A DNA stretch of 64,000 bases. Source: Prostheceraeus crozeri. Its lineage: Eukaryota > Platyhelminthes > Polycladida > Euryleptidae. A program made the translations under genes and the position numbers. The notes under the pieces are model-generated. The model saw nothing but the letters and a program-made list of their open reading frames with translations. It had not been told where the DNA came from and made no database searches. The DNA lies in NCBI GenBank assembly GCA_907163375.1, contig CAJQUW010005215.1:1-64000 (forward strand). The letters run 5' to 3'. Positions 1 to 11,616 of this stretch are shown in pieces (position 1 is the first letter of the stretch; each line of letters opens with the position of its first letter).

Positions 1-3000
1 TGTTGAGGATGTGTAATAATTTGTTCCGAAAGACAATTAATAAGTACTTATTTAACTCTTACTGCTTTTAGTGGTTTGTAGTAGTATTTCATTGGACATT
101 ATTATTCTTCGGTTGATGGTATATAGACTTCATTCTTTATTCATCGTAATTTGTTAAATCTAATCTAGTTACTTACCCTACAGTATCAAAAAAAAAATTC
201 ATGGCCTGGTATGACTGAATAAACGTTATTTGACACTAGCATGTAAATAAATGCATTTTTTTGCAATGCGATTTAGAGATCTGCATACGAGAGACGTCGA
301 CGAAATGATGACGAATTCGCATCGGTTTCCGTTCTCGTACATTAAAAAACGATACAACAAACTCGTATTTTTATTGATAAACAGCCAATCAGCAACAAGT
401 AGAAATAGGTCGCTAATCGCTAAACACCAATCACATACGAAAGTAGTTGAGATTTCGTATGAAAAAATATACCAGATTCTGTTGTAAACAGCACGAGAAT
501 CTCGTATCAGAGATAGTTTCAAATTGCAATGTGAATTATGGTATAATCTTTGTATGGTAATTTTCGTATCCAGGCGATTTTACAGTGTAGTCGTGATAAG
601 AGCAGAGAACAAAATTTTTATCGCCCGGATGAAGCACCCAGACGATTCCTTGTACTAGTTGACCCTTCCGTCGTGACTCCAACATTCTTTTTTCCTGAAT
701 TTCTGTTGACGCATTTTGTTAGTAACTCATCACCTAGCTAGCCATTGACCGTTGTTCGACATTTCTACAGGAGAAAACTCTGATGCACTTTTTTGTCCAT
801 GCCAGCCAGTGGGCCAGAATCTTGTTGGCATGATATTTTTGGGACTGATTATCTTTCCTAAACATTGTCGTGGATATATGGTTCTAGGATGGCACAATGG
901 AATGGGGCCCGCATGGGCTCGGGATGGGCCGTTGCGCGGACGAGAACGGGCCGAGATATTTTTAATATCAATCGAAAAACCAATGCATGAAAATGATGTA
1001 TTTGAGTGTTTTTGCTGACACCTTGGAATATTGTAGAGCATCGGTTTAGCAAACTGTTAGGTCAAAATTGCCAATTAAGATTAGTCTAAATAAGAAATCT
1101 CATCACAAAAATGGCTGACGTCTATCTAAGAAACCGTCAAACTCAACAGATTGCCAGAAACATACAGGGCCCAAGTTAATGAAGGGACAATAATTTAGCT
1201 GCAGACCAAGTTTCATTTGAATTTGAATCTTCCAGTGTGTAATATTATAGAGGTGTAAGAGCATATAAGAGGCGATTTGAGTAAATGTCCATTAAATCAG
1301 AGAGGGAATAACTGGGCACGGCGGGCTACATTGTTCGGCTCTGCCATCATTCCGATCATGACGAGTCGCAAAGATAAATTAATATTGATGGTTAGGGATA
1401 TCAGCTTGCCTTGACACACACGCCACGCCATATATTCTTATCATTGGATTTAAAGACCAGGCTGGTTGTGTGTGCAGAATAATGTCATGAACTGCGACGA
1501 TAATCCACGAGGCATGACATCATTTTCAATACTTTTATTGTCGGAATATGTTTATTTATAACCTGACAATCTTCCTTTGCGAGGGACGCAGGTCATGATT
1601 ACAGTTTGAAAAGCATAGCCTCACGTGTTTGCATAATCATCGAATGTGAAAGCATGCACTTGCTTTATTCAGAAAAAAATATGCAATTTAAATGCGATTG
1701 CCATGCAAGGTGAGCTTTGTGGAATCCTCATGAGTGTCCTTCCATTCATGAGCAGGAAAACACAAAAACATCTTGAGTGTGATGCAAAGAAATGTGATTT
1801 TTCCCGATAATTCAAAACTCATAGTTTACCAGCTGGTTTTCAAATGGTGACAAATAACTTTAAATTGAAATAAGTTCGCCGCACATTTGGATCATAATGC
1901 TTTGTCAGTTCGCTCAGCATGATGAAACTGTAGGCATATGTGCTTGCATGACACAGTCTCGTCAAATCTCACGAAACGCAGCCTCGACGTAATCTTTGAT
2001 ACCATTACGTGTACAAATCATGAGGACCACTCTATTGTTTTATGACTGATGCTTAATATTTCTGATGCATGACTTCAATAGGTTCTTTTGAAATCCTTGA
2101 GTAGGGAAGCTTTCACTGCACGTGAACAGACGTGATTCGTTGTCAAGTCAATTCGTAGCAGATAAGCAAGACTAGACAACTGCACATTTATACCATACTA
2201 GTATAGAAGGTGAATTCCGCAACATAGGTTGCAATTTCAGGCCTGTTTGTTGCTTTGCTTACCATCACTGTAAATCTATAATAAGCAAGACATTGTGTAT
2301 CAGAATCCTCATTGCGTCAATGAACTGTTGCATCACGGTTTCCCCGATTATTCATTGCATGCACCAATGCAAGTATAGATTAATACACTACTATCTTCAG
2401 TATGTAACTTTAGGAAATGCATATGCAAGCTGGCTCACGAGCTGCTGAAAGTGATGCTATTACAGTTCAAGAGATCGTGGATCCCCATGGGACGATAATT
2501 AAAAAATCGTTTGTGTGTATGAGATGCTCCGGGAATACAAAAACTTATCCCATGGACATCCCTGAAAATGAAAAATTGGGAAGCCTCAACTTGACATGCA
2601 TAAAGATTAGAAGTTTCCTGTAGTGGGCTGATTTTAAGCAATGATCAAATGATGCAAGAGATGACCTCCGGCCTGTGAAGGGTCAATATATTACCGTCCT
2701 ACAATTCCCTGTGCAAGAATCACACTCCCTCAATTATTCTCTCAAATATAAGCTAATCGTCCATCAAACGACACAATTGTTTATCAGCGTTTCCATCAGG
2801 CAATACATATTCTGCACACAAAAATTAATAAGAAATCATTCATGAAATTGCAAAAATTGCACAGAAATTATGAGTAATAGCAGGAATTCTATCAAAGTTT
2901 CCATGTAACTTTGAGTAGAAATGAAAATATCGTACAGATAGCATGACTAGTGATTTCCCCTTTGACTTCGGGAACTTTCCATAGAATTCAAAATGTTGGG

Positions 3001-4440
3001 AAAGTTGAAGTGCTAGAAAGTTAGATCATAGTGCCTGAAATGTCAGTAAAACTTCAATGCAAATAATAGTTCAAATACAAACTCAAATACACCGTTGGTC
3101 TGCTGATGTCAACAATCAGCAGAAAATGCAGATATCTGACTTATATGCTGATGAAGAGCATTCCAGTAGTATTAAAATGAGTAGCATAGTGTGCATAATT
3201 AACATATGAAATTTTGATTTATCTCTCCGTGCTTCAACCAACTCATTCATATTAATTAAGCACGCTAATTTCACTTTGATGGTTGGGTCTGGCTCACCAT
3301 CACATAGGAGCAGTTATGTCTCTTGTCGGCTTAATGCAGTGTCGCTGTGTGCCTGCATCCTTTGTAGCACATCAGGGCATCCAACGGCCGTGCGGGGCTG
3401 CTGTTAGTTTGACGCTGGCTGGACTGGGCTACATTGTTGCTGCTTGGAATGAATCAATTTCAATGAAATTGACTATCTGAGGTGCTCTTGCAACAGCAAG
3501 CACAATGAGACTTTCTCCCAATGCAATTGATCTTGCGACAAATGTCATTGACTGATAAAAACACCATGCATTCGTACAGCGCATGCTTACTCTCAAAAGA
3601 TCGATTATGTTCGTGTGCTACACGCAGGCATCATTCTTATACTTAAAATCCGCTTTCCCAATGTTTTAATTTCGATCTAAACAAGCTCAGACTTCATAGA
3701 AGTGGTCCACTGCACCGCTCCTCAGGTCTCAGACGATTACAGAAAAGCCCTGATTGATGGATTTGTAACTTTGTCAACACGAGCTCTGTAGAGTAAGTAG
3801 AGAGAATAGTGACTTAGACATTACTTCGATCAAATCGCTGCAGCAAAACGACAGACATCAAGAGGCGTGGAACTAAGCGAGGAACACTTCCGAGCTTGCA
3901 ATTTTCTCTAATTTCAACATTGCTGCAAGCTTGTGGAGTTTTCTAATCAATTCAGTCGACAAATCGTGCAGTTTTCATGCCGGACGGTTACAGAGAGGTA
4001 CAAACGATTATGAAAAGACACCATAGTTCTTCCTTTTCACAGGCAATGGAAGATTTATTGCCACTGACTTGTGTCCTGACGAAACACTTATCTCACGTTG
4101 TTGTTCATGAAGTTCCAAATGAGTATCAGAAACAGTTTTGTACCTGAGTACTAGCTACGACTAAGAAGTGAGTCCCAGAATTCAGTACTGATTGAGTTCG
4201 AAAATATTTGTACTCATTTTGGAACTCTTTGGGTTCGAAAGTTCAGTACTTAATTCGTGCTCATTTCAAGAGTTGCACAGGACTACCACCTCCACTATAT
4301 CGAAAAATGCCATACGGCATATATAACGTGCTATATCGCATACGCACATCCATCGAAGAACTGATTTGGCAATTAAACACAAATGTATTTCGATCAATAA
4401 AATATGTACATGAATCAAAGGGCATTCGGTGAAGACGGTG
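1..4440. other. Gene-free stretch
   Basis: Only short open frames without recognisable domains are present, and several are mirrored on both strands, which is typical of non-coding DNA. I see no transposase, reverse transcriptase, RNA gene or clear terminal repeats. A GC-richer patch lies near 890-960. Base composition is otherwise AT-rich and low in repeats, so this may be unique intergenic or intronic sequence. Confidence 0.5.
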
Positions 4441-4444
4441 AGCG

Positions 4445-4560
4445 CTGCAAAACTCAAAGCACTGTCGGAGAGGATGGAAAACGTTGGCAGAACTCAAAGT
4501 ACAGTTGGAGAAAATAATAGACGTTGGCAGGGATCAAAGTAATGTCGATGAGGATGCTTT
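4445..4560. repeat. Degenerate ~40-bp tandem repeat, three units
   Basis: Three consecutive units share the pattern 'cAAAcTCAAAG.ac.GT.GgaGa...A.acGTTGGCAG', starting near 4445, 4488 and 4528. The units differ by substitutions and small indels. No open frame runs through all three units, so a protein repeat is unlikely. Confidence 0.55.
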
Positions 4561-4639
4561 TGATCCAAATTGATATCTTAGGTTCATAAAGAGGACATTG
4601 ATAAAATGTCAGAGGTTGGTTTGCGGAATCATTTATTGT

Positions 4640-4790
4640 TCCACTGCAGCAACTTCGATAAGCAGGAACCCAGCAAACTGCCTTTTCCAGTTGCTAGCAC
4701 TCGCTACCTGAGACAGAAGCGACCCGAGTGACGATTTCGGTGAATGAGCAAACAACAACTGTGTTGACTAGCTGCTTGACGATGTGGTAT
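4640..4790 (+). repeat. Dispersed repeat, copy 1
   Basis: About 150 bp here match 48115-48265 in the same orientation. Both carry the block CACTCGCTACCTGAGACAGA followed by AGCGA and then TGACGATTTC, with diverged flanks. Neither copy shows a coding frame or terminal repeats. It is probably a fragment of an unidentified interspersed element. Confidence 0.6.
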
Positions 4791-4889
4791 TGGTGTCGAC
4801 CCACCTGCTTCCTGCAAATGCGAGGGATTCCAGGGGGAAGTCACGTGTCGGGTGTGTCATATACTCTGCACATCTGACGGTGGAAGCCG

Positions 4890-5340
4890 CGAGGTCTCAT
4901 TCATCTGAACGTTGTGTTTATGTGTGGCAAGGGTGAAGGGATGTGTTGCGTTATGTGGCTGTGATTTACAGAGGGTAGATTACAAGGAGGAGAAGAATGG
5001 ACAGTGGGATCAATCTATTGCGCAAGTATACTTTCAAGAAGATCATTTGCTTGTTCAGAGATGTGCCGGTGTTGTGTGTGTGCGTCTGTCGAGTGCTTGC
5101 TCTGATCTGTGAGCTGCGGGGGATTGCGGTAATGACCTTGTTGTTTTTTCTGTGTTCTAGGTATGTGCCGACGTGGTGGGTGTGCGTTTGTTGGATGAGT
5201 TGCTTTGTTGACGCGTTGGGTGACTGCGTGTGATAGGATGAGGAGTACTTTCCTGAGGTAAAAATCGTGGATTCTTGCTTCTGAGAGGTGGGGGTTGTTG
5301 CGTGAGGAGATGGAGAGGAAGGTGTTGACATTTGGCTTAC
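4890..5340 (-). other. Thr/Ser/Pro-rich open frame, possible LINE remnant
   Basis: The minus strand is open for about 120 codons and rich in Thr, Ser, His and Gln because the + strand is GT-rich. The same GT-rich texture occurs at 38.5-39.4 kb, where a degraded reverse transcriptase is readable. That similarity suggests, but does not show, that this is another piece of that LINE family. No endonuclease or reverse transcriptase motif is visible. It could equally be low-complexity sequence. Confidence 0.2.
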
Positions 5341-5418
5341 TTTAAAAACATTTTTGCGTGCAGTGTGAGGTGGTCAGCAATTGGAGGACGTGTGCTTTGC
5401 CGTGGAGGTGTTGTGCAG

Positions 5419-6300
5419 ATCACTAGTTGACCGGTGTCAGTTAATGTACAGTCATTTGTCTGACTATTTGCTAGCCAAGTGTCACTTAAGTGTCAGCAAA
5501 GTGACAGCAAAGTGTCAGTTAAGTGACATTTGAATTATCTGGCGTGATATTCCGTATTTCGACTACTTTTACAAATATTTTTAGCAGCATGATGGTCGTG
5601 ATAGATCACGAAAGGAATTATACATACTAATTAATAGAATTTCTCTTATTTCTAGTTCTTGCAGTCTCTCATTTTCATGCATTCGATTGACTTCAATACC
5701 GAAAAGTTTAGCTGTAATGTATATTTTTGAATGGAATTTACATTCTATAGAATGCAGAGTTTTAAGAAACGAAAAAGATAAAAGGTCGGCCCTTCATACA
5801 TTTTTTATACATAAGTACTTATTTTTATAGAATCTGTGAGATTAAACCCCTGCAGCATTGAGACGACGACTTATCACGATTGAAGACAGTTCAGCTCGTC
5901 ACAAAAGGCACATCTCAGCTGGCGTAAAATGTTCGTGAGCGAGTCGTCTCAAGGCATGACTTCTGAAGACGAGTAATGGCGAGTTTATGTGACCAGTTTT
6001 CTGACGAGATATGTATATGCTATTATCGATGCATCCAAGCATAGCGCCCTTCCAAATTCTCTGAAGACAGCCCTAGAGCCGAGAGAATGATGGACTCGAA
6101 CCATCTGACGCCCTCAGACGCACCAAATCGATGATAAGCTACAGGCTTTTTAAGACAAGCGCGCAATGTCCAAATATGTTAGTGATGATAATGTTGATCA
6201 AATTTTAATGCTCCAAAAATTACACATTACAATTTAGAACTGATACATGAATATAATACACATTATCTGAATATATACATTATCACAATACATTAGAATC
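5419..6300 (-). repeat. Dispersed repeat, copy A (tRNA-like T arm)
   Basis: This block is repeated in reverse orientation at about 35535-36193. Shared segments include the start CACTAGTTGACCGG, runs of GTGTCA-type motifs, and a stretch around 6060-6180. About 250 bp near 5710-5970 are missing from the other copy. On the minus strand, 6105 to 6089 reads GATGG-TTCGAGT-CCATC, a perfect 5-bp stem with a 7-nt loop matching the tRNA T arm and RNA polymerase III B box. This suggests a tRNA-derived SINE or a composite containing one. I do not see a complete tRNA. Confidence 0.6.
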
Positions 6301-6320
6301 ATATATATATATATATATAT

Positions 6321-6509
6321 AGATAAATTAAAAAAATTCAACGTAGTCTCAAGATAGAAATTGTTTATTCACGAATTTTCGTCTAAGACTTCATCAGGTG
6401 AACGAAGTAAATGTGACATTTACTTCGTTCACCTGATGAAGTCTTAGACGAAAATTCGTGAATAAACAATTTCTATCTTGAGACTACGTTGAATTTTTTT
6501 AATTTATCT
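6321..6509. repeat. Perfect inverted repeat, 94-bp arms, 1-nt spacer
   Basis: Positions 6321-6414 and 6416-6509 are exact reverse complements about a central G at 6415. I compared the arms base by base and found no mismatch. Symmetry stops at 6320/6510. TA-dinucleotide runs lie close on both sides (about 6302-6320 and 6556-6609). The right arm contains the hammerhead-like motif described separately. Zero divergence implies a recent event, gene conversion, or an assembly or sequencing artefact. Confidence 0.93.
6428..6462 (+). ncRNA. Candidate minimal hammerhead ribozyme motif
   Basis: The order of parts fits a type I hammerhead. TTCAC (6428-6432) can pair with GTGAA (6458-6462) as stem I. 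CTGATGA is at 6433-6439, a 3-bp stem II (GTC-TTA-GAC) at 6441-6449, and GAAA at 6450-6453. A two-nucleotide stem III loop is then followed by the UC cleavage dinucleotide at 6456-6457. One extra A (6440) separates CTGATGA from stem II, which departs from the strict consensus. Such tiny stem III forms are known from Penelope-like elements, where they are thought to work as dimers. The mirror copy lies on the minus strand at 6402-6368. Confidence 0.35.
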
Positions 6510-6555
6510 TTATTATTAAGTCTCATGGCGATTACTTATGATCATATATACATAT

Positions 6556-6560
6556 ATATA

Positions 6561-6609
<49 letters not shown>
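6556..6609. repeat. (TA)n microsatellite
   Basis: An almost uninterrupted TA-dinucleotide run ends about 15 bp before the left target duplication of the piggyBac element. A shorter TA run sits at about 6302-6320, so the perfect palindrome lies between two TA tracts. Confidence 0.9.
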
Positions 6610-6612
<3 letters not shown>

Positions 6613-6979
6613 ATATTTACACTTTAACCCTCAACAGCCTGGCAAATTTTACACCTTAATCAGGCCACCTGTCTACATATGTAGACAAATGTCTATAATC
6701 GACTTATGATGCATCTATAGGGATATTGCTGCACTGTAGGTCAATCAGATAGCTCACTGATTAATTATTGACATTATATAAGCAAATGTAGTTTTTATAA
6801 GGTAGTTGAATAATTTTCTTAACAATAGTTATATAGCTATTATATATAACAATATTTATATAGCTATTTTTCCATCCTTTTTGCAGTAAAGTTGAAATAT
6901 AATCTCAAAACTGAACATTTTTAATCCATCAAAAGTGCAGTTTCAAAGAGGCAACAAAGAGGAATCATGATCGTCACTA

Positions 6980-7552
6980 TCATTTACAATCATGACACAA
7001 TTGACACTTGACTTGCCTGATCAGGTGTTCACTACAGACACGTTTTGCACAGGAAACACAAGCATTTCGAGTGGACTTACGGCATCGCTTCATTTGACAC
7101 TTTGTTGGCTTTCGTACCTGAGAACATGCATGCACAATGGATTTCGACGAAAATCCAAAGGATATAAATGCATCCTTTGTTTGAGCGTACACTTTCTTGT
7201 CGTTGAATCGATGGTGCATGTTCTCCTCAGTTAACTGAGCTGCCACCTGTTTCACAAAATAGAGCTGAGACTTTCTGTATCCATTTGCTTTCATGATGGT
7301 GAATCCATTGAAAAGAGCAACATCAATCATGTTCAACAGATAATCTAGAGTATATCTATTCGTCTTCCTCTTACATGAAAAATCCTCGATGCAAGAGTCA
7401 AGGACGTCCACTCCTCCTTTGCCGTGATTGTAGTCGTCGATTACTTGAGTGAGGCGGTCTTCTCTCGACAAATTCACTTCGTTCTTTGTGTGGCATGAGC
7501 TGATCAACAATACATTTTTATTTCTCTTCGGGCAGTAGGAAGCTAACATGAT
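6980..7552 (-). pseudogene. piggyBac transposase, C-terminal part
   Basis: This fragment continues the DDE_Tnp_1_7 domain after the LINE insertion. It starts in the conserved SYCPKRNKNVLL region, keeps the third catalytic Asp in the block DYNHGKGGVDVLD, and ends in a Cys-rich C-terminus of the kind that binds zinc in piggyBac transposases. The stop is at 6980-6982. The join to the upstream piece across the LINE is out of frame by one base, so besides the insertion the gene carries an older indel or the duplication boundary is not exact. Confidence 0.9.
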
Positions 7553-7670
7553 AATAATAATAATAATATGCGTATTTATTCTTTAAAAATGAAAATCGGA
7601 AGATACATCAAATTTACACAAAGAAAAATATCAAGAACATCCATGATCAAGAAAGAATATTGCAGTGAGA

Positions 7671-10270
7671 TCAGCGGCAAAAATGGTCATTATAGCGTCT
7701 ACTGGCATACAGCACAAAAGAGTTCATACGTCGCATAGTGCGGATTTCCGGAAGCAAAAAACGACCTGCACGAGACATGGTTGGCAAGAGTTCGTGGAGA
7801 ATGTGGCTAGATTCCATTACACTGTGAAAGAATTTATCGGTCAATGCATTTCTACGAGAATGTACAGACTCCAGGCAAGGACTTCGACATTCGTTGCCGC
7901 AAATGAGACGGTGAAATCTGCGTTGAAGACGTTCAACTCGTGCAGCATCAGTACTAGACAACCCGACAAATACTGGGCAACAATACTCAAAGACAGAGCG
8001 TATGAAAGTTTTATAAACTATAAGAAGGTCACTTTTTGAGATACACGGCTTGAGAACACGCATAGCGTACATACGTTTTGAAGCAGACTGAATTATTTTG
8101 TCTATGTGGTCAGACCAATTCCATCGAGAATTAAAGCGAACTCCAAGTAAGTCAAGGGAGTTGACGCAGGGAATGTCAGGAAGATTCAAGCTCAGATGGT
8201 CGGGAAAATTTCGTTTCGGGATCAAAAGGGCCTTGCATTTGGAAGCATTGATCCTTAAGTCCATTTGGTCAGACCATTCCATAAGATTCTGATGTTCCGC
8301 AATAATGTGATCATTCGTCTGTGATGTGAATATAGGCAAGCATAAAGTCGTATCGTCAGCGTACTTAAACACATTGCAGTTCTCAGAAAGGACCCTGAAA
8401 GTAGCGATCGATAGTGCAAATAGATAAAGGCCTAAAGTTGATCCTTGAGGAATTCCTGAATTAACTTTGGTTAAGGTGCTCCTTGCGGTTCCTATAGAGA
8501 CATATTGCTGTCTGTCTGTCAAGTAATTCAAGATCCACTTGATACAATTTACAGGCAATTGACATTCTGCTAACCTGTTGACAATTATGTCACTTCTCAA
8601 TTTATCAAATGCCTTTGAGTAGTCATAGGAGATGACTAGGGCCCCACAGGTTTCTGAATCATCGATAAATTTAGTGATGCAATCGTCAATTGCAACAAGA
8701 GCGCACTGAGTTGAGGACTTTGGTCGGAATCCGAATTGCTTTTCATCACAACACTCAATGAAGCGCGTCTTTAGATAGTCGGTTATTATTATTTCCATCA
8801 GCTTTGCAGGATATGGTATAATACTGATTGGGCGTATGTTATCAAGGCTGTCCTTAGACGATTTTGAAGGATGAACTTTTGGAACAGGAGTCACAGAAGC
8901 AGTTTTCCAGATCTTTGGAATGTAGGAGTTATTGATCGATATTTGAAAAAGTCTGGCCATAGGCTCAGCCAAAAATGGACTGGCAAACTTGTATAGGGCA
9001 ATAGGCAAGTCGCATGACGCTTTGCTTGCTCGGAACTCTTCCATTAGTCTAAACACATGCATCGAGGAGATGTTTAAATCAGCCATTTCTTCCGAGGAGT
9101 AATTTTTAATGTCAACATTCTCAATACTACTTGGCAGAAACACGGAGCTCAAGTGGTGATTGATCTTCTCAACAGCGGTTTGCACATTTGAAAAGTTTGA
9201 TATTAAGGACATCACTGGACTCAGAGATTTGCATGAGGTATGTTGATTGCATCCGATTTTCTTTGTCCATGCAATTTTTGCTTTGGAGATTTCACAGTGA
9301 ATTTTCTCTTTCAAATGATTATAAGTAGAAAAATCCCGTCTACGGAATGCGTCCCATCTCTTATTAATGAGGTCCTTGATAAGTGGCGAAATCCATGGTT
9401 TATCCCTGGCGGTGCAACGCACAAAAGTAACAGGGATAGTAGACGCGGCAGCAGCATCAAGAAGATCGTGAAAAATAATACATTTACTGTCGATAGATAT
9501 ATTCTCGTTGTCAATGAAAGTCCAGTCTATCATTTGTACAAGTTGGCAAAAGTCATCTAGATGCGATTTTCTGAGATCATAAACCTTTTGGACAATTTCT
9601 GTTGTCTTTGCTAATTTTCGAGTGGGAGTTGCGAGGAGAGACAAATGAGGAACCTTGGATTTATCGAATGGGGTGAATTCAGAGACACTATACTGGCACG
9701 CTAGATCTTCGGATAACAAGATATAATCAAGTTGGGCGTCACCATACGTAGGACCATTGAAAGAATTCACCAAGTCAAGTGAAAGACATACATCGTTTGG
9801 GTCAAAGCGATTTAAATCAGGAAGGATGCAAATTCAAAATTGAGTCGATAGTGTGAGTTATAAATTCAGTGATACGGTTAGCATTTCGGGCAGCAGAGAT
9901 GGGGGAATATACAATGCCAATAAAAGCACATTCGAAGAAGGCAGACGAATAACGAGAAATTCGATATCACATGAGGATTGATAAATGAATTGCTCAAATG
10001 GGATATAATCCTTCAACTAAATAGCCACACCTCCCCCAATACGATGAGCGCGATCATTCCGTAAGCACACGAAGCCGTCTATAGAAAAATTACTGTCACT
10101 ATGCTTATCAGGAGATAGCCATGTTTCTGTGCAGATAAATATATCAGTATCATTCAATAATAACGTTGTGCGGACCTCATCAAATTTCATGACAATGGAA
10201 CGAACATTTGAGCATAAAATAGAAGGATATCGAATGACAGTTTTAAGAGGAGCAACTTGTGACTGTGATA
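7671..10270 (-). pseudogene. LINE ORF2: endonuclease-reverse transcriptase
   Basis: The reverse transcriptase part (9773 to 7671) is uninterrupted for 700 codons. It carries the family motifs in order: SYDYSKAFD (first catalytic Asp), SGIPQGSTLG, FKYADDTTLC (YADD catalytic pair), then the thumb and a C-terminal domain. Upstream, about 10270-9780, the apurinic-type endonuclease is readable in pieces, including a CTETWL motif, but has at least one in-frame TAG (near 10020) and frame shifts. The protein would nick target DNA and prime reverse transcription at the nick. Motif spacing and an ORF1 with an RRM-like end fit the CR1/Jockey side of LINEs. The exact clade is not settled. Confidence 0.88.
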
Positions 10271-10276
10271 AAACTT

Positions 10277-11129
10277 TTAATGAAAATTCTCTGCATGATT
10301 TCTTTGAATTATTTTCCCATGACGTATTATGACATCTTCGTTCTGCTCTCGTCTTAAGCGAAGTGATTCTCTTAACTCAAGACTTCTTTGTTTCTGACGG
10401 TGAGTCAAGTCGGGATTGATGTAGACTTGTTTGTACATTATACTGTTACGCAGCTCACGCGACTTGCGCAAGATGTCATGCTTTTGACTACTCGTAAGAC
10501 ATTCGACACGCAAAAGTCTAGGTTTTCCAGGAATGACTTTGCCAATTCGCTTAGTTGACACTATCACATTTTCTTCAATTCCCAGATGACGCAGGATGGC
10601 TATCAAACTTTCCTTATCTTTTTCATTTCTCTCACTATGGCCCTAGAGGGCTCTCCACCAAACCAGAAACTATTAGGCTCAGCCGTTTGCTGTGTCGCTG
10701 CATGACTTCATTCACAATATCATCTGCGATTCCATCGTCCATAATGTTCGTCGATCTAATAAAAGGATCAGCATCAGGAGTCTTCTTCAATTCATCTAAA
10801 TCTCTTTGGAGCGAGTCGCATCTTAATTGGAGCTTCTTCTGCTCTTCGAACATCATTGACATTTTCAAATCAAATTGGCTGGAAAAGTTAAGAAGCTTCT
10901 CGTCAAGTATTTGAGTCAGATCACTACGAGTAAGTCCAGCTGGTTGACTTTCAGGTGTCGGTACCATGTTTATGATGTTTATTGCATCCTTCAGAGCGTT
11001 TGATAACTGTTCCTTGCTTAATTTGCTCATTTGATTTTGAGACATTCGACGGACGGCTTCGAATTTCAATGGAGTCCTTGAACCCATTTCGGGAAGACAC
11101 GAGGAAATATGATTGACTGAGGGAATCAA
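10277..11129 (-). pseudogene. LINE ORF1: coiled-coil RNA-binding protein
   Basis: Two frames make up this gene. The upstream part (11129-10635) has a long amphipathic segment around SQFDLKMSMMFEEQKKL, typical of the trimerising coiled coil of LINE ORF1 proteins. The downstream part (10606-10277) has the basic block with KRIGKVIPGKPRLLRV and YINPDLTHRQKQ, which matches the RRM-like/C-terminal region of CR1-type ORF1 proteins. A frameshift near 10610-10640 separates them. The role would be binding LINE RNA in the ribonucleoprotein. It sits just upstream of ORF2, as usual. Confidence 0.75.
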
Positions 11130-11616
11130 GTCCGAAGAAAATCACGATGAAGCACACAAGTCAAGAAGACCGCAGGAAAAAAAATCTGTTAATGAAACCA
11201 GACTCGACCTCCGCACCTTTGGTACCTCAGACGAATACCTGACCAAACGACCAGTACAACACTTGATCAATGACGATGGATACTCTTCACTTAATCCGAG
11301 AAATAGAAATATCGTTGCAGTATTGATTCGATGACAGTTAGTGGTAGAAAACTCCATGACAGAGTAACAAAGCCTCGACGGACTGAACAGATATCAGCCA
11401 AGAAGACACAGACACAGTAATAATCCCAATATCGAATGAGCCAAATATCGGATGGAAAAATGGATGCAAAAATAGCAATGTTGGGCAGACGGCGATTGTA
11501 ATGATATGAAAATCTTCACAAATGGATACGTGTAGATCCTCTTAAAGCACCAATCTCTGTTTCACTGTCACGAGCGATCAAACCGACAACCACACGCTCA
11601 CGCACATGCACATGAT

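Larger units (their letters stand above)
7553..11609 (-). mobile_element. Non-LTR retrotransposon (CR1-like), inserted in piggyBac
   Basis: The LINE is flanked by a 7-bp target duplication ACATGAT at 7546-7552 and 11610-11616. Both copies lie within piggyBac transposase sequence, which fixes the insertion boundaries. On its coding strand (minus) it runs 5' region, ORF1, ORF2, then a short tail of ATT/TAT trinucleotides next to the left duplication, as expected at a LINE 3' end. At about 4.06 kb it looks close to full length. ORF1 and the endonuclease part of ORF2 are broken, so it is inactive. The order of events is piggyBac first, LINE second. Confidence 0.92.

Noticed and set aside
226..522. 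Overlapping open frames on both strands as a gene
   Set aside because: They mirror each other on opposite strands, lack any recognised domain and have no splice or polyadenylation context.
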